NCBI GenBank assembly: GCA_947491755.1
Contig: CANLKV010000001.1
Location: 930,001 to 994,000, forward strand
DNA from: an uncultured Nonlabens sp.
Lineage (GTDB): Bacteria > Bacteroidota > Bacteroidia > Flavobacteriales > Flavobacteriaceae
DNA: 64,000 nt
Direction of reading: 5' to 3'
Shown here: positions 45,971 through 54,586 of the stretch, piece by piece
Layout of the letters: each line of letters opens with the position of its first letter
Numbering within the stretch: the stretch's first letter is position 1
The notes under the pieces: model-generated
What the model was told of the DNA's origin: nothing
What the model saw: the letters and a program-made list of their open reading frames with translations, nothing else
Databases searched by the model: none
Position numbers and translations under genes: made by a program

Positions 45971-46004
45971 GTGTTAAAAATAATCAACTTGAATAGATTG
46001 GTGC

Positions 46005-46037
46005 AAAAAAAAGCCGAATTCCATTCGGAATCCGGCT
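46005..46037 (-). terminator. rho-independent terminator after gldJ
   Basis: Eleven-base arms close a 4-base loop. The single apparent mismatch becomes a U-G wobble only on the minus-strand RNA, and eight T residues follow on that strand, so it is oriented for gldJ. Confidence 0.88.
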
Positions 46038-46060
46038 GTGATTATTTGAAGCGAGTCTTA

Positions 46061-47740
46061 TTAGTTGCGAGGACTTTTTCCTCTTTTAGATTTTGACCCT
46101 ATACGAGACATCGCACAACGGAATCCTAAATCATCTCTAGCCATATCTTGCGGATAGAATCTACGTGTTGCTGGGTCTAACCAGTAGGCGCGATCTCTCC
46201 ATGATCCTCCTTTTACTACACGTACTTCATTATCTATAAGTGTACTTCTAGTGCTTGACTTATCGTACTGTCGGATAATGTTACCTTCCGCATCAGTGGT
46301 GATGTTGTGTTCTGGAGAATCGTACATTCTTTGATTAGGATTCAATTCATCACCAGCGCTGTAGTATTTTGAAGATTGCGCATCACCATCACGGAAATTA
46401 CGGTTGTCACTACGATCAAAGTTGGTTCTCAAGTAAGTCTCTTCATCATCTACAGGAACTTGTTTTATTTCTCCAGGGATGGAACGAGCTATCAATTTTC
46501 CATTACTTAAGGTATCGTACTCTATTGCATCTGTAGATACAACGACAATCTTACCGTCTGGACCTATACTATTTTTAGTGTAAACGTTACCACGGTAGTA
46601 GTTAAAGTCATTAAACTCATCATCAACAATAGGACGGTAAACATCTGCCACCCATTCTGACACATTTCCAGCCATATCGTATACCCCAAAATCGTTAGGT
46701 TCATATGACTTTATAGGGGCGGTAATATCTGCACCATCGTCACTCCATCCAGCGATACCACCATAGTCACCATCACCTTGTTTAAAGTTTGCTAGATGAT
46801 CACCGCGTGTTTTGCGGCTACCACTGCGGGTATATTGACCATCCCATGGGTATTTTTTTCTACCTCTATAGGTATTATATTCTCTTAGGCTTCCTAAACC
46901 TAGTGCAGCATATTCCCACTCGGCCTCCGTTGGTAAACGGTAAGAACCTGGTAAAAGAATACCATCCTCACGAGTTACGTAAACGCCGGTTGTATCAGTA
47001 TCTTGACGCTGTGCAATGCGTCCTCTCTCTCTTTCTAAACGTTCAGAGTTTCTACCACCTCTAGTAATACTGTCATTACCACCATAAACAAGGGTAGGAG
47101 CGTTAAGGTAAGTTTCTGTGTTAAACAACTGGTTAGCATTTGCTTTACCCAGTTGATCTTTTTCTACATAGCCCTGATCGACTAGAATTTTTTCGTTCAC
47201 ACGATCGGTACGCCAGTTACAAAATTCTACGGCCTGGATCCATGACACCCCTACAACTGGATAATTAGCATAAGATGGGAAACGCAAATAGTTTTTGGTC
47301 ATTTCTTCATTATAACCCAGGCGGTTTCTCCATACTAAAGTATCAGGAACAGTACCATTGTAAATAGCACGGTATTGATCATTTTCTGGTGGGAATACTC
47401 GTTTTACCCAGTCTAGCATTTCTAGGTACATCCCGTTTGTAACCTCAGTCTCGTCTATATAGAAGGACTGCACGTGCTGTTGATTGGGTGTGTTGTTCCA
47501 GTCATGCATAGGATCGTCTTTAACACGTCCCATGGTAAATGTCCCTCCTTCTACAAATACAAGGCCAGGTGCGGCTTCTTGATCTTTATATTGGGTTTTG
47601 AGTTGAAACCCATTTCTACCAGTGATGTCCCAGCCTGTAGCACGGGAATTATTGGTATAATCGTTACCACCGCCACAGCTTACCATAAGTATGGAACAAG
47701 CTGTAAGAGCTGCGATATTAAAAAAGTTGTAATTCTTCAT
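46061..47740 (-). CDS. gldJ: gliding motility lipoprotein GldJ
   Basis: The 559-residue lipoprotein (lipobox LMVSC) has a sulfatase-modifying-factor/FGE-like domain: GGTFTMGRVKDDP, FYIDETEVTNGMYLEML, PVVGVSWIQAVEFCNWR, RLPTEAEWEYAALG, VYDMAGNVSEWVAD and VVKGGSWRDRAYWLDPA. GldJ is needed for gliding and type IX secretion and stabilises GldK and related proteins in the known species. The C-terminal basic tail (SKRGKSPRN) is present. It is transcribed away from porU, an arrangement seen in other Flavobacteriia. Confidence 0.93.
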   Translation of the reverse strand: MKNYNFFNIAALTACSILMVSCGGGNDYTNNSRATGWDITGRNGFQLKTQYKDQEAAPGLVFVEGGTFTMGRVKDDPMHDWNNTPNQQHVQSFYIDETEVTNGMYLEMLDWVKRVFPPENDQYRAIYNGTVPDTLVWRNRLGYNEEMTKNYLRFPSYANYPVVGVSWIQAVEFCNWRTDRVNEKILVDQGYVEKDQLGKANANQLFNTETYLNAPTLVYGGNDSITRGGRNSERLERERGRIAQRQDTDTTGVYVTREDGILLPGSYRLPTEAEWEYAALGLGSLREYNTYRGRKKYPWDGQYTRSGSRKTRGDHLANFKQGDGDYGGIAGWSDDGADITAPIKSYEPNDFGVYDMAGNVSEWVADVYRPIVDDEFNDFNYYRGNVYTKNSIGPDGKIVVVSTDAIEYDTLSNGKLIARSIPGEIKQVPVDDEETYLRTNFDRSDNRNFRDGDAQSSKYYSAGDELNPNQRMYDSPEHNITTDAEGNIIRQYDKSSTRSTLIDNEVRVVKGGSWRDRAYWLDPATRRFYPQDMARDDLGFRCAMSRIGSKSKRGKSPRN

Positions 47741-47933
47741 TTACAAGTATGATTTGAAAATCGAGACGCAATATAATAACTTCGCCTTATATTGATGCGT
47801 AAATGCCATTATTAAAAGGCGTTGCTATCAAAAAAATAAAAACGTGAGGGGTATTCTTTTATTTTATGAATCGCAGTTTTTTTTTAATTCTATATTCTCA
47901 TACTATTGATTCACGCTTAACGTTTTACTTTCA

Positions 47934-50900
47934 ATGAAATACCTTATCCTGTGCTTATTCCTTGTTATTGCTGGCGTTACCGCAGGACAACAACAACGCG
48001 TTGAATTAAAATGGCAGGGAACAACTACACTCACAATTGGAAAAAATAGTACTACGGTTCCTTATTTTGAAGACGGGTTTTCTTTTGAGTCAGGGCAAAT
48101 AAAATTTTCTGGCATTTTATCGACGAATGGTAAAATTGATCCATTATCGGCATCATTTTCAGAAATTGAAACGCAAATTTTGAGTGAGTCAGAGTTGTAT
48201 GATCTGGATAAAAATAATCTACCAGAAGATGCAGGGATGATGTTGCGTAGTGCGCTTTCGCGAAAGCGTAACTATACACAACTTTATTTAAATCCCATAT
48301 ACAAGTCTGGAAATAGCTATGTACGTGTCAATGCCTTTACGGTAAATTACAAGGAGAAAGAGCCTGAAATAGTTGCAAAAAGCAGTCAATTTACAAATTC
48401 GGTTCTCGCTACCGGAGATTGGTATCGCTTTAAAGTGGAACAGACAGGGGTCCACGAGATCGATGCAGGATTTTTGTCAGATCTAGGGATTGATGTGAAT
48501 TCTATCGACCCTAGAGCGATTAAAATTTACGGTCAGGGTGGGACCTCATTGCCGTTGATCAATCAAGAAAATGAGTTTTATGATCCGGCAGAAATTGCTA
48601 TAACAGTTACCGGTGCTGCAGATGGACGTTTTGATAGTACAGACCGCATTTTATTTTATGGCGTAGCGACAGATTCAGAATATGTAGCGGAAAATGATAG
48701 CTTTATAAATCCATACACAGACGACTCCTTTTATTATATAAATGTTTCTGGTGCTCCAGGTAAGCGTATTTTTAATCAATTGCCACCATCTGGTTCTCCT
48801 ACTGTAACTTACACGGAATATCTGGCTACTAGATTTTATGAAAAAGATGAGCGTAACATAGGTCAAATAGGCCGTATATGGTATGGCGAGCGATTTGCGA
48901 TAGAGCCAGAGCAGACTTTTACCTTTGAGTTTGATAATCTAGTGACCACCAGGCCCGCTAGCCTGCGAGTAACAACGGGTAGTGTGAGTGATGTTAATAC
49001 AAGTATGAGCATCGCAGTCAATGGAACACCTGCAGGGATAACAAGTTTTACGGGTCTAGCAAATGATGATATATCAATTGCTAGACGTGGTCTTTATGTC
49101 AATTCTAACCTCAATCTTACCGGTGATAACGTTTCCGTTACACTAGCCTACAATAATGCAGGTAATCCAGCCTCTCAAGGCTATCTGGATTATATATGGC
49201 TGCAGGCGTACCAAGAACTTACCGGTACGGGATCTCAATATATATTTACTGTGCCAGAGGCAGCGACTGCTGCCGGTGTAGGGCAGTACCAGATTACCAA
49301 TGCCACCGCTATCACAGAAGTCTGGGATGTCACCGATCGTTTTAATATCACCAAAATTGAAAATACCGACGCCAGCAGTTTATTTTCATTCAACAGCAGT
49401 CTGGGGTCAGTAAAAAAGTATGTTGCTATTGATCCTAGTGATTATTTCAAACCTGTTGCTGTAAGAGACTCGCGCGTCTCTAATCAAAACTTGAAGGGAA
49501 CTGTATTTAATGATAGCAGTGGTAATTTTAAAGACATTGATTATTTAATAATTAGTCCTAGCTTTTTACAAGGGCAGGCGAGAAGACTGGCAAACTACCA
49601 TATAAGAGAAAGTAACTTGAATGTAAAGGTGGTACTGCTGGAGCAAATCTATTCGGAATTTTCTGAGGGTAGAAGGGATATCAGTGCTATCAGGAATTTT
49701 GTAAAATATGTCTACGATAATGCGTCTGATCCATCTAGAAGGGTGCGTTACCTTAATATGTTTGGCGATACCAGTTATGACTATAAAGATAGGATTGCTG
49801 TACAGGATAATATCGTTCCTTCATTTCTATCAGCAAACAGTACCTCGTTGGTAAGTAGCTATGTGACAGACGATTTTTATACTTATATGGACCCGCAAGA
49901 GGGAGATGTAGCGACTAATAATTTAATGGATATCGCTGTTGGGCGTATGATTGTAAGTACAGTCCAGGAGGCAAGTGATGCCGTTAACAAGATAGAAAGT
50001 TACACAGCGATTCCAGCCTTTGATCCATGGCGTAACAATGTAACCTTGATAGGAGACGATGTCGATATACCTGGTGATGCTATCTTACAAAAAAGTGTGA
50101 ATGAGCTGGGGGACGACATTTTTGCAAACCGTCCCGATTATAATGTACGTAAAATATTATTAGATAGTTACAATCAGGTAAACAGTGCTGGAGGACCTCG
50201 TTACCCAGACGCTGTGGATGATATAAAAAATGCTTTTGAGCAGGGCTCTCTGGTGATCAACTATTTTGGACATGGTAACGAGGATGGCCTGGCAGAAGAG
50301 TTTGTGATCAACCAGTCAGTAGTTGAAAATTTACGCAATCAAAATACATTGCCCTTATTCATTGCGGTGACCTGTGAATACACAAGATATGATAACCCAC
50401 AACGAGTAAGTGGCGGCGAGCGCATGTATCTTAATGCAAATGGTGGCGCAATTGCACTAGTTGCTACCAACCGATTGATATTTATTAATGTAGGTGTGAC
50501 GTTAAATGAAACATTAGATCAATATCTGTTTGGGTTTGAAAATGTAGAGCCTATCTCGATGGCAGAGGCCTTGCGACTGGCAAAAACAGATCCCTCATTG
50601 GCTTCTAACGGGACGAGACGTGTTGTAGCCTTTGTGGGCGATCCTGCATTAAAACTGGCGTTTCCATCACCACGTGTGGTGCTTACTCAAGTAAATGATC
50701 AACCTATAACAAGTGCAGCACCTCTACGCGCGCTAGATCGTGTAAAATTATCAGGAGAGGTGCAGTCTATTGCTGGTAATTTAATCGATACCTATAATGG
50801 TACCATATCTATCACCCTTTTTGATAAAGAAATTGAGCGCACCACACTAGGTAATGATGGCGTGATCATAAATGGGACGTTAGAACAGATAAATTTTAAT

Positions 50901-51764
50901 CAGCTGGGAGAGGTTTTATTTCGAGGCCAGGCCAGTGTAGAAAATGGACTTTTTACTGTGGAGTTTGTCATGCCTAGAGATACGCAAATACCTGTAGGTA
51001 ATGGCCGCCTTTCTTTTTATGCCAAAAGAGAAAACCAACCAGAGGACCAGAATGGTTTTTCCCAGCAAGTTATTGTGGGCGGCATTAACGAGAACGCTGC
51101 AGAGGATAATCTAGGCCCAGAGATCGAACTATTTATGAATGATAGGAATTTTGTTTCTGGTGGTGTGACAGATGCAAATCCTTTCTTACTGGCGTTCTTA
51201 AGTGACCTTAATGGTATAAATACCGCTAGCGGTATAGGCCATGATATCATAGGTATTCTAGATGGTGATGAATCCAATCCTTTTATACTCAACGATTATT
51301 ATGAGGCAGATGTTGACGATTTTACCCGTGGCAAGGTGTACTTTCCGCTGCGCGATATAGAGCCAGGATTACATACGTTGACCGTAAGAGCATGGGATAC
51401 CTATAATAATAGTTCCACACAAGAGATTCAGTTTTTAGTGGCTGGCAATGAAGGTGTCGAGTTAACTCGTGTTTTAAATTATCCTAACCCATTCACGACT
51501 TATACAGAATTCTGGTTCAATCACAATCGTCCTTTTGAGCCGCTAGAGGTACAGGTGCAAGTCCTTACAGTTACCGGGAAAATAGTATGGACGACAAATC
51601 GAGTTATTACTACCACTGGATTTACATCTAGAGAAATAACCTGGGATGGGAGCGATGACTTTGGGCAGCGATTAGGAAAAGGAGTTTACATTTATAAGAT
51701 AACGGTAAAAAGCACGTTATCTAACGAGAAAGCGAGCAAAATCGAGAAGCTCGTGATACTATAA
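47934..51764 (+). CDS. porU: type IX secretion C-terminal-signal peptidase PorU
   Basis: The 1276-residue protein has a signal peptide (about 1-18), a gingipain-type C25 peptidase domain with His780 in NYFGHGNEDG and Cys814 in AVTCEYTRYD, and a C-terminal domain ending in a sorting-signal-like fold (NYPNPFTTYTEF and WDGSDDFGQRLGKGVYIYKI). PorU removes the C-terminal domain of T9SS cargo and attaches it to lipid at the cell surface. The palindrome lies near the N-terminus and encodes ALSRKRN at about residues 106-112. The next gene is porV. Confidence 0.94.
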   Translation: MKYLILCLFLVIAGVTAGQQQRVELKWQGTTTLTIGKNSTTVPYFEDGFSFESGQIKFSGILSTNGKIDPLSASFSEIETQILSESELYDLDKNNLPEDAGMMLRSALSRKRNYTQLYLNPIYKSGNSYVRVNAFTVNYKEKEPEIVAKSSQFTNSVLATGDWYRFKVEQTGVHEIDAGFLSDLGIDVNSIDPRAIKIYGQGGTSLPLINQENEFYDPAEIAITVTGAADGRFDSTDRILFYGVATDSEYVAENDSFINPYTDDSFYYINVSGAPGKRIFNQLPPSGSPTVTYTEYLATRFYEKDERNIGQIGRIWYGERFAIEPEQTFTFEFDNLVTTRPASLRVTTGSVSDVNTSMSIAVNGTPAGITSFTGLANDDISIARRGLYVNSNLNLTGDNVSVTLAYNNAGNPASQGYLDYIWLQAYQELTGTGSQYIFTVPEAATAAGVGQYQITNATAITEVWDVTDRFNITKIENTDASSLFSFNSSLGSVKKYVAIDPSDYFKPVAVRDSRVSNQNLKGTVFNDSSGNFKDIDYLIISPSFLQGQARRLANYHIRESNLNVKVVLLEQIYSEFSEGRRDISAIRNFVKYVYDNASDPSRRVRYLNMFGDTSYDYKDRIAVQDNIVPSFLSANSTSLVSSYVTDDFYTYMDPQEGDVATNNLMDIAVGRMIVSTVQEASDAVNKIESYTAIPAFDPWRNNVTLIGDDVDIPGDAILQKSVNELGDDIFANRPDYNVRKILLDSYNQVNSAGGPRYPDAVDDIKNAFEQGSLVINYFGHGNEDGLAEEFVINQSVVENLRNQNTLPLFIAVTCEYTRYDNPQRVSGGERMYLNANGGAIALVATNRLIFINVGVTLNETLDQYLFGFENVEPISMAEALRLAKTDPSLASNGTRRVVAFVGDPALKLAFPSPRVVLTQVNDQPITSAAPLRALDRVKLSGEVQSIAGNLIDTYNGTISITLFDKEIERTTLGNDGVIINGTLEQINFNQLGEVLFRGQASVENGLFTVEFVMPRDTQIPVGNGRLSFYAKRENQPEDQNGFSQQVIVGGINENAAEDNLGPEIELFMNDRNFVSGGVTDANPFLLAFLSDLNGINTASGIGHDIIGILDGDESNPFILNDYYEADVDDFTRGKVYFPLRDIEPGLHTLTVRAWDTYNNSSTQEIQFLVAGNEGVELTRVLNYPNPFTTYTEFWFNHNRPFEPLEVQVQVLTVTGKIVWTTNRVITTTGFTSREITWDGSDDFGQRLGKGVYIYKITVKSTLSNEKASKIEKLVIL
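48254..48267. repeat. interspersed palindrome, copy 10 (in porU)
   Basis: Perfect core, 16 bases with flanks. Read as LSRK. Confidence 0.97.
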
Positions 51765-51804
51765 ATTTTCATTGCCATATATTTACGGCAGTTAACCATA
51801 CTTC

Positions 51805-52962
51805 ATGAAAACAGTTTTATTAAGCTTACTCACCATAGTGGTTTTTTTGTTCAGTCTAGTTCCTGCAATGGCACAAGAATCCCGCCCTATAACTACCGCA
51901 CTACCTTTTTTGAGAATTGCCGGTGACCCCAGAGCCGCTGGTATGGGTGACATGGGAGTTGCAACCAGTCCAGATGCCTGGAGCCAGCAATGGAATCCTG
52001 CAAAGTACTCTTTTATGGAAAGAGAGCAAATGGTAGGTGTCGCATATACCCCTTATCTAGGGCAATTGGTCAATGATATAGGAATAGGGCAATTAGTTTA
52101 TGCAAATAGAATTAATGAGCAAAGTGCTTTTGCGGCTAGCTTAAGATACTTTGGGTTAGGGACTATATTTCTAACACAGGATGGAGAGACAGGAACGGAA
52201 GAGAACCCTAACGAGTTTGTGCTGGATGGGTCCTATTCTCTTAAACTTTCTGAACGATTCTCAATGGCGGTTACAGGTAGGTTTTTGCGCAGCGACTTGC
52301 GCATACAGTCTCAAAATGCAGATGCTAGTGCAGGGAGTACCTTCAGCGTGGGTGTGGCTGGGTATTATCAAAGCGAGGAAGTGGCTATAGGTAACACCTA
52401 CGGTAGATATCGCGCTGGATTTAATGTGTCTAACATAGGGCCCAAAATAAGCTATGATCAAGGTGGTAGAGAGAACTTTATACCAACCAACCTAGGTCTA
52501 GGTGGTGGTGTGGACTTTTTTCTTAATGATGGATTCAGTAAAATAGGAGTAACTGCCGAGTTTAATAAGCTACTCGTCCCATCTCAACAGGATTTTGATA
52601 ATGATGGAGACATCGATGCAGAGGATAACATTCAATACGATGATATAGGATTTATATCAGGGATTTTTCAATCTTTCGGCGATGCAGATGGTGGTTTTTC
52701 TGAAGAATTGAGAGAGGTAACATGGGCACTAGGGGCAGAGTATACTTATGATGACAGTTTTGCTGCTAGGTTAGGTTATTTTAATGAAGCGTCAGATAAA
52801 GGAGGTCGCAAGTTTTTATCATTAGGAGCGGGCTTCAAATTTTCAGAGATCAATGTTGATCTGTCTTATTTATTTTCCACAGGAACTATACAGTCTCCAT
52901 TAGAGGGAACCTTAAGATTTGGCCTTACATTTAACTTCGGTGACGAGTTTACAGAATATTAG
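51805..52962 (+). CDS. porV: type IX secretion outer-membrane protein PorV
   Basis: The 385-residue protein has a signal peptide (to about residue 24, AMAQ) and a 14-stranded barrel of the FadL-like PorV/LptO family, with the family phrases DPRAAGMGDMGVAT, WNPAKYSF and YTPYLGQLVNDIGI. It carries cargo from the translocon to PorU. The C-terminus ends EGTLRFGLTFNFGDEF. The TAG stop is followed in the same frame by an open stretch that leads into cdd. Confidence 0.94.
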   Translation: MKTVLLSLLTIVVFLFSLVPAMAQESRPITTALPFLRIAGDPRAAGMGDMGVATSPDAWSQQWNPAKYSFMEREQMVGVAYTPYLGQLVNDIGIGQLVYANRINEQSAFAASLRYFGLGTIFLTQDGETGTEENPNEFVLDGSYSLKLSERFSMAVTGRFLRSDLRIQSQNADASAGSTFSVGVAGYYQSEEVAIGNTYGRYRAGFNVSNIGPKISYDQGGRENFIPTNLGLGGGVDFFLNDGFSKIGVTAEFNKLLVPSQQDFDNDGDIDAEDNIQYDDIGFISGIFQSFGDADGGFSEELREVTWALGAEYTYDDSFAARLGYFNEASDKGGRKFLSLGAGFKFSEINVDLSYLFSTGTIQSPLEGTLRFGLTFNFGDEFTEY

Positions 52963-53043
52963 ATTATCAAAAAGATTAACATTCATACGATTATTGACGT
53001 CTTCGATAATCGAGACCAGTTAGATGACGCATCAAAAAGGTTG

Positions 53044-53448
53044 ATGGATCAGGCATTTATAGCCAGGTCTAATGCCTATGCGCCCTATTCAAAATTTACA
53101 GTGGGTTGTGCCATCCTTTTAGAAAACGGAGAGATCATCCACGGCAACAATCAGGAAAATGCGGCGTATCCTTCTGGATTATGTGCAGAGCGTGTCGCGA
53201 TATTTGCTGCTGGAGCTAATTATCCAGGGGTCGCCGTGACCAGTATGGCTATTACTGCCAGTCCTATAGATGATAGTTTTGAGAAGCCTGTACCTCCCTG
53301 TGGCGCTTGCCGCCAGTCAATTGCAGAGTATGAACTGCGTCAGGAAAAACCTATAGAGATTTATTTTATGGGAGCGGCGGGAAAGGTAGCCAGAGCAAAT
53401 TCATTGAGTGATTTACTCCCCTTAATTTTCGATCGTAATTATCTGTAG
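53044..53448 (+). CDS. cdd: cytidine deaminase (start codon uncertain)
   Basis: The catalytic core is complete: AYAPYSKFTVGCAIL, the zinc-binding Cys and catalytic Glu in LCAERVA, and PCGACRQ with the two other zinc cysteines. The enzyme deaminates cytidine to uridine. I give the first ATG, which yields a protein as short as the B. subtilis enzyme; a TTG lies just before it. The frame is open for another 26 codons back to the porV stop, and that stretch (IKKINIHTIIDVFDNRDQL) resembles the usual flavobacterial N-terminus but contains no ATG, GTG or TTG. An ATT start is possible. Confidence 0.88.
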   Translation: MDQAFIARSNAYAPYSKFTVGCAILLENGEIIHGNNQENAAYPSGLCAERVAIFAAGANYPGVAVTSMAITASPIDDSFEKPVPPCGACRQSIAEYELRQEKPIEIYFMGAAGKVARANSLSDLLPLIFDRNYL

Positions 53449-53490
53449 ATATTTACATGAATATAGGTTTTCCTTTATCCTTTTTTCAGT

Positions 53491-53498
53491 TATTTTTG
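53491..53498 (+). promoter_or_regulatory. candidate -7 promoter element for pdhA
   Basis: TATTTTTG fits TAnnTTTG and lies 87 bases before the pdhA ATG. The interspersed palindrome would then lie in the untranslated leader. Confidence 0.35.
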
Positions 53499-53550
53499 TT
53501 TTCCGTTTTTAAAATGGATATCGAGGTCCTGCGGGATCGTTTTTAAGTTC

Positions 53551-53564
53551 GCTTTCGCGAAAGC
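53551..53564. repeat. interspersed palindrome, copy 11 (pdhA leader)
   Basis: Perfect core, 16 bases with flanks, 20 bases before the pdhA ATG. Confidence 0.97.
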
Positions 53565-53584
53565 GGAATAAATCAATACCTTAA

Positions 53585-54583
53585 ATGAAAAAAGTAACAA
53601 AAGAGGTTTTATTAAACTGGTACGAGGACATGTTGTTCTGGAGAAAGTTTGAGGACAAACTAGCACAGGTTTACATCCAGCAAAAGGTACGTGGGTTCTT
53701 GCACCTTTATAACGGACAAGAGGCGATTCTTGCAGGAGCGTTACACGCAATGGAATTAGGAAAAGATAAGATGATAACCGCTTATCGCAACCACGTACAA
53801 CCCATAGGAATGGGCGTTGATCCTAAAAAAGTAATGGCAGAGTTGTATGGTAAAGCAACGGGTACCTCACAGGGACTGGGTGGTTCTATGCACATATTTT
53901 CTAAAGAGCATCATTTTTATGGTGGTCACGGTATTGTAGGGGGACAAATTCCCCTAGGTGCTGGAATAGCTTTTGGAGATAAATACCACAATCGCGATGC
54001 GGTAACCTTGACCTTTTTTGGTGATGGGGCGGCACGTCAGGGATCTTTACATGAAACTTTCAACCTGGCAATGTTATGGAACTTACCGGTGGTTTTTTGT
54101 GTAGAAAATAATGGCTATGCCATGGGTACCAGCGTTGCAAGAACAGCAAATCACACAGATATATGGAAGCTAGGTCTAGGTTATGAAATGCCGTGTGGAC
54201 CAGTAGATGCCATGGATCCAGAGAAGGTGGCCGAAGCCATGCATGAGGCAATTGAACGTGCTAGATCTGGTGGTGGTCCTACCTTTTTAGAACTTAAAAC
54301 CTACCGTTATAGAGGTCACTCGATGAGTGATGCTCAAAAATACCGCACAAAAGACGAGGTAGCAGAATATCAAAAAATCGATCCTATTACTCAGGTTAAG
54401 GATAGATTGATGAAAGAGCACGGCGTTAAGGAAGCAGACATAAAGGTAATCGATAAGCGTGTTAAAGCAAAAGTAAGTGAGTGTGAGAAGTTTGCAGAAG
54501 ACTCTCCGTTCCCAGAAAAGAGCGTCATGTACGATGCGGTTTATGAGCAAGAAGATTACCCATTTTTACCTTCAAAATTATAG
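53585..54583 (+). CDS. pdhA: pyruvate dehydrogenase E1 component, alpha subunit
   Basis: The 332-residue protein has the thiamine diphosphate motif GDGAARQGSLHETFNLAMLWNLP is represented by GDGAARQGS (about 140-148) and ENNGYAMGT, plus the phosphorylation-loop equivalent TYRYRGHSMSDAQKYR region. It decarboxylates pyruvate with a separate beta subunit that is not in the window. It precedes pdhC by 3 bases. The leader contains the palindrome 20 bases before the ATG. Confidence 0.94.
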   Translation: MKKVTKEVLLNWYEDMLFWRKFEDKLAQVYIQQKVRGFLHLYNGQEAILAGALHAMELGKDKMITAYRNHVQPIGMGVDPKKVMAELYGKATGTSQGLGGSMHIFSKEHHFYGGHGIVGGQIPLGAGIAFGDKYHNRDAVTLTFFGDGAARQGSLHETFNLAMLWNLPVVFCVENNGYAMGTSVARTANHTDIWKLGLGYEMPCGPVDAMDPEKVAEAMHEAIERARSGGGPTFLELKTYRYRGHSMSDAQKYRTKDEVAEYQKIDPITQVKDRLMKEHGVKEADIKVIDKRVKAKVSECEKFAEDSPFPEKSVMYDAVYEQEDYPFLPSKL

Positions 54584-54586
54584 ACA

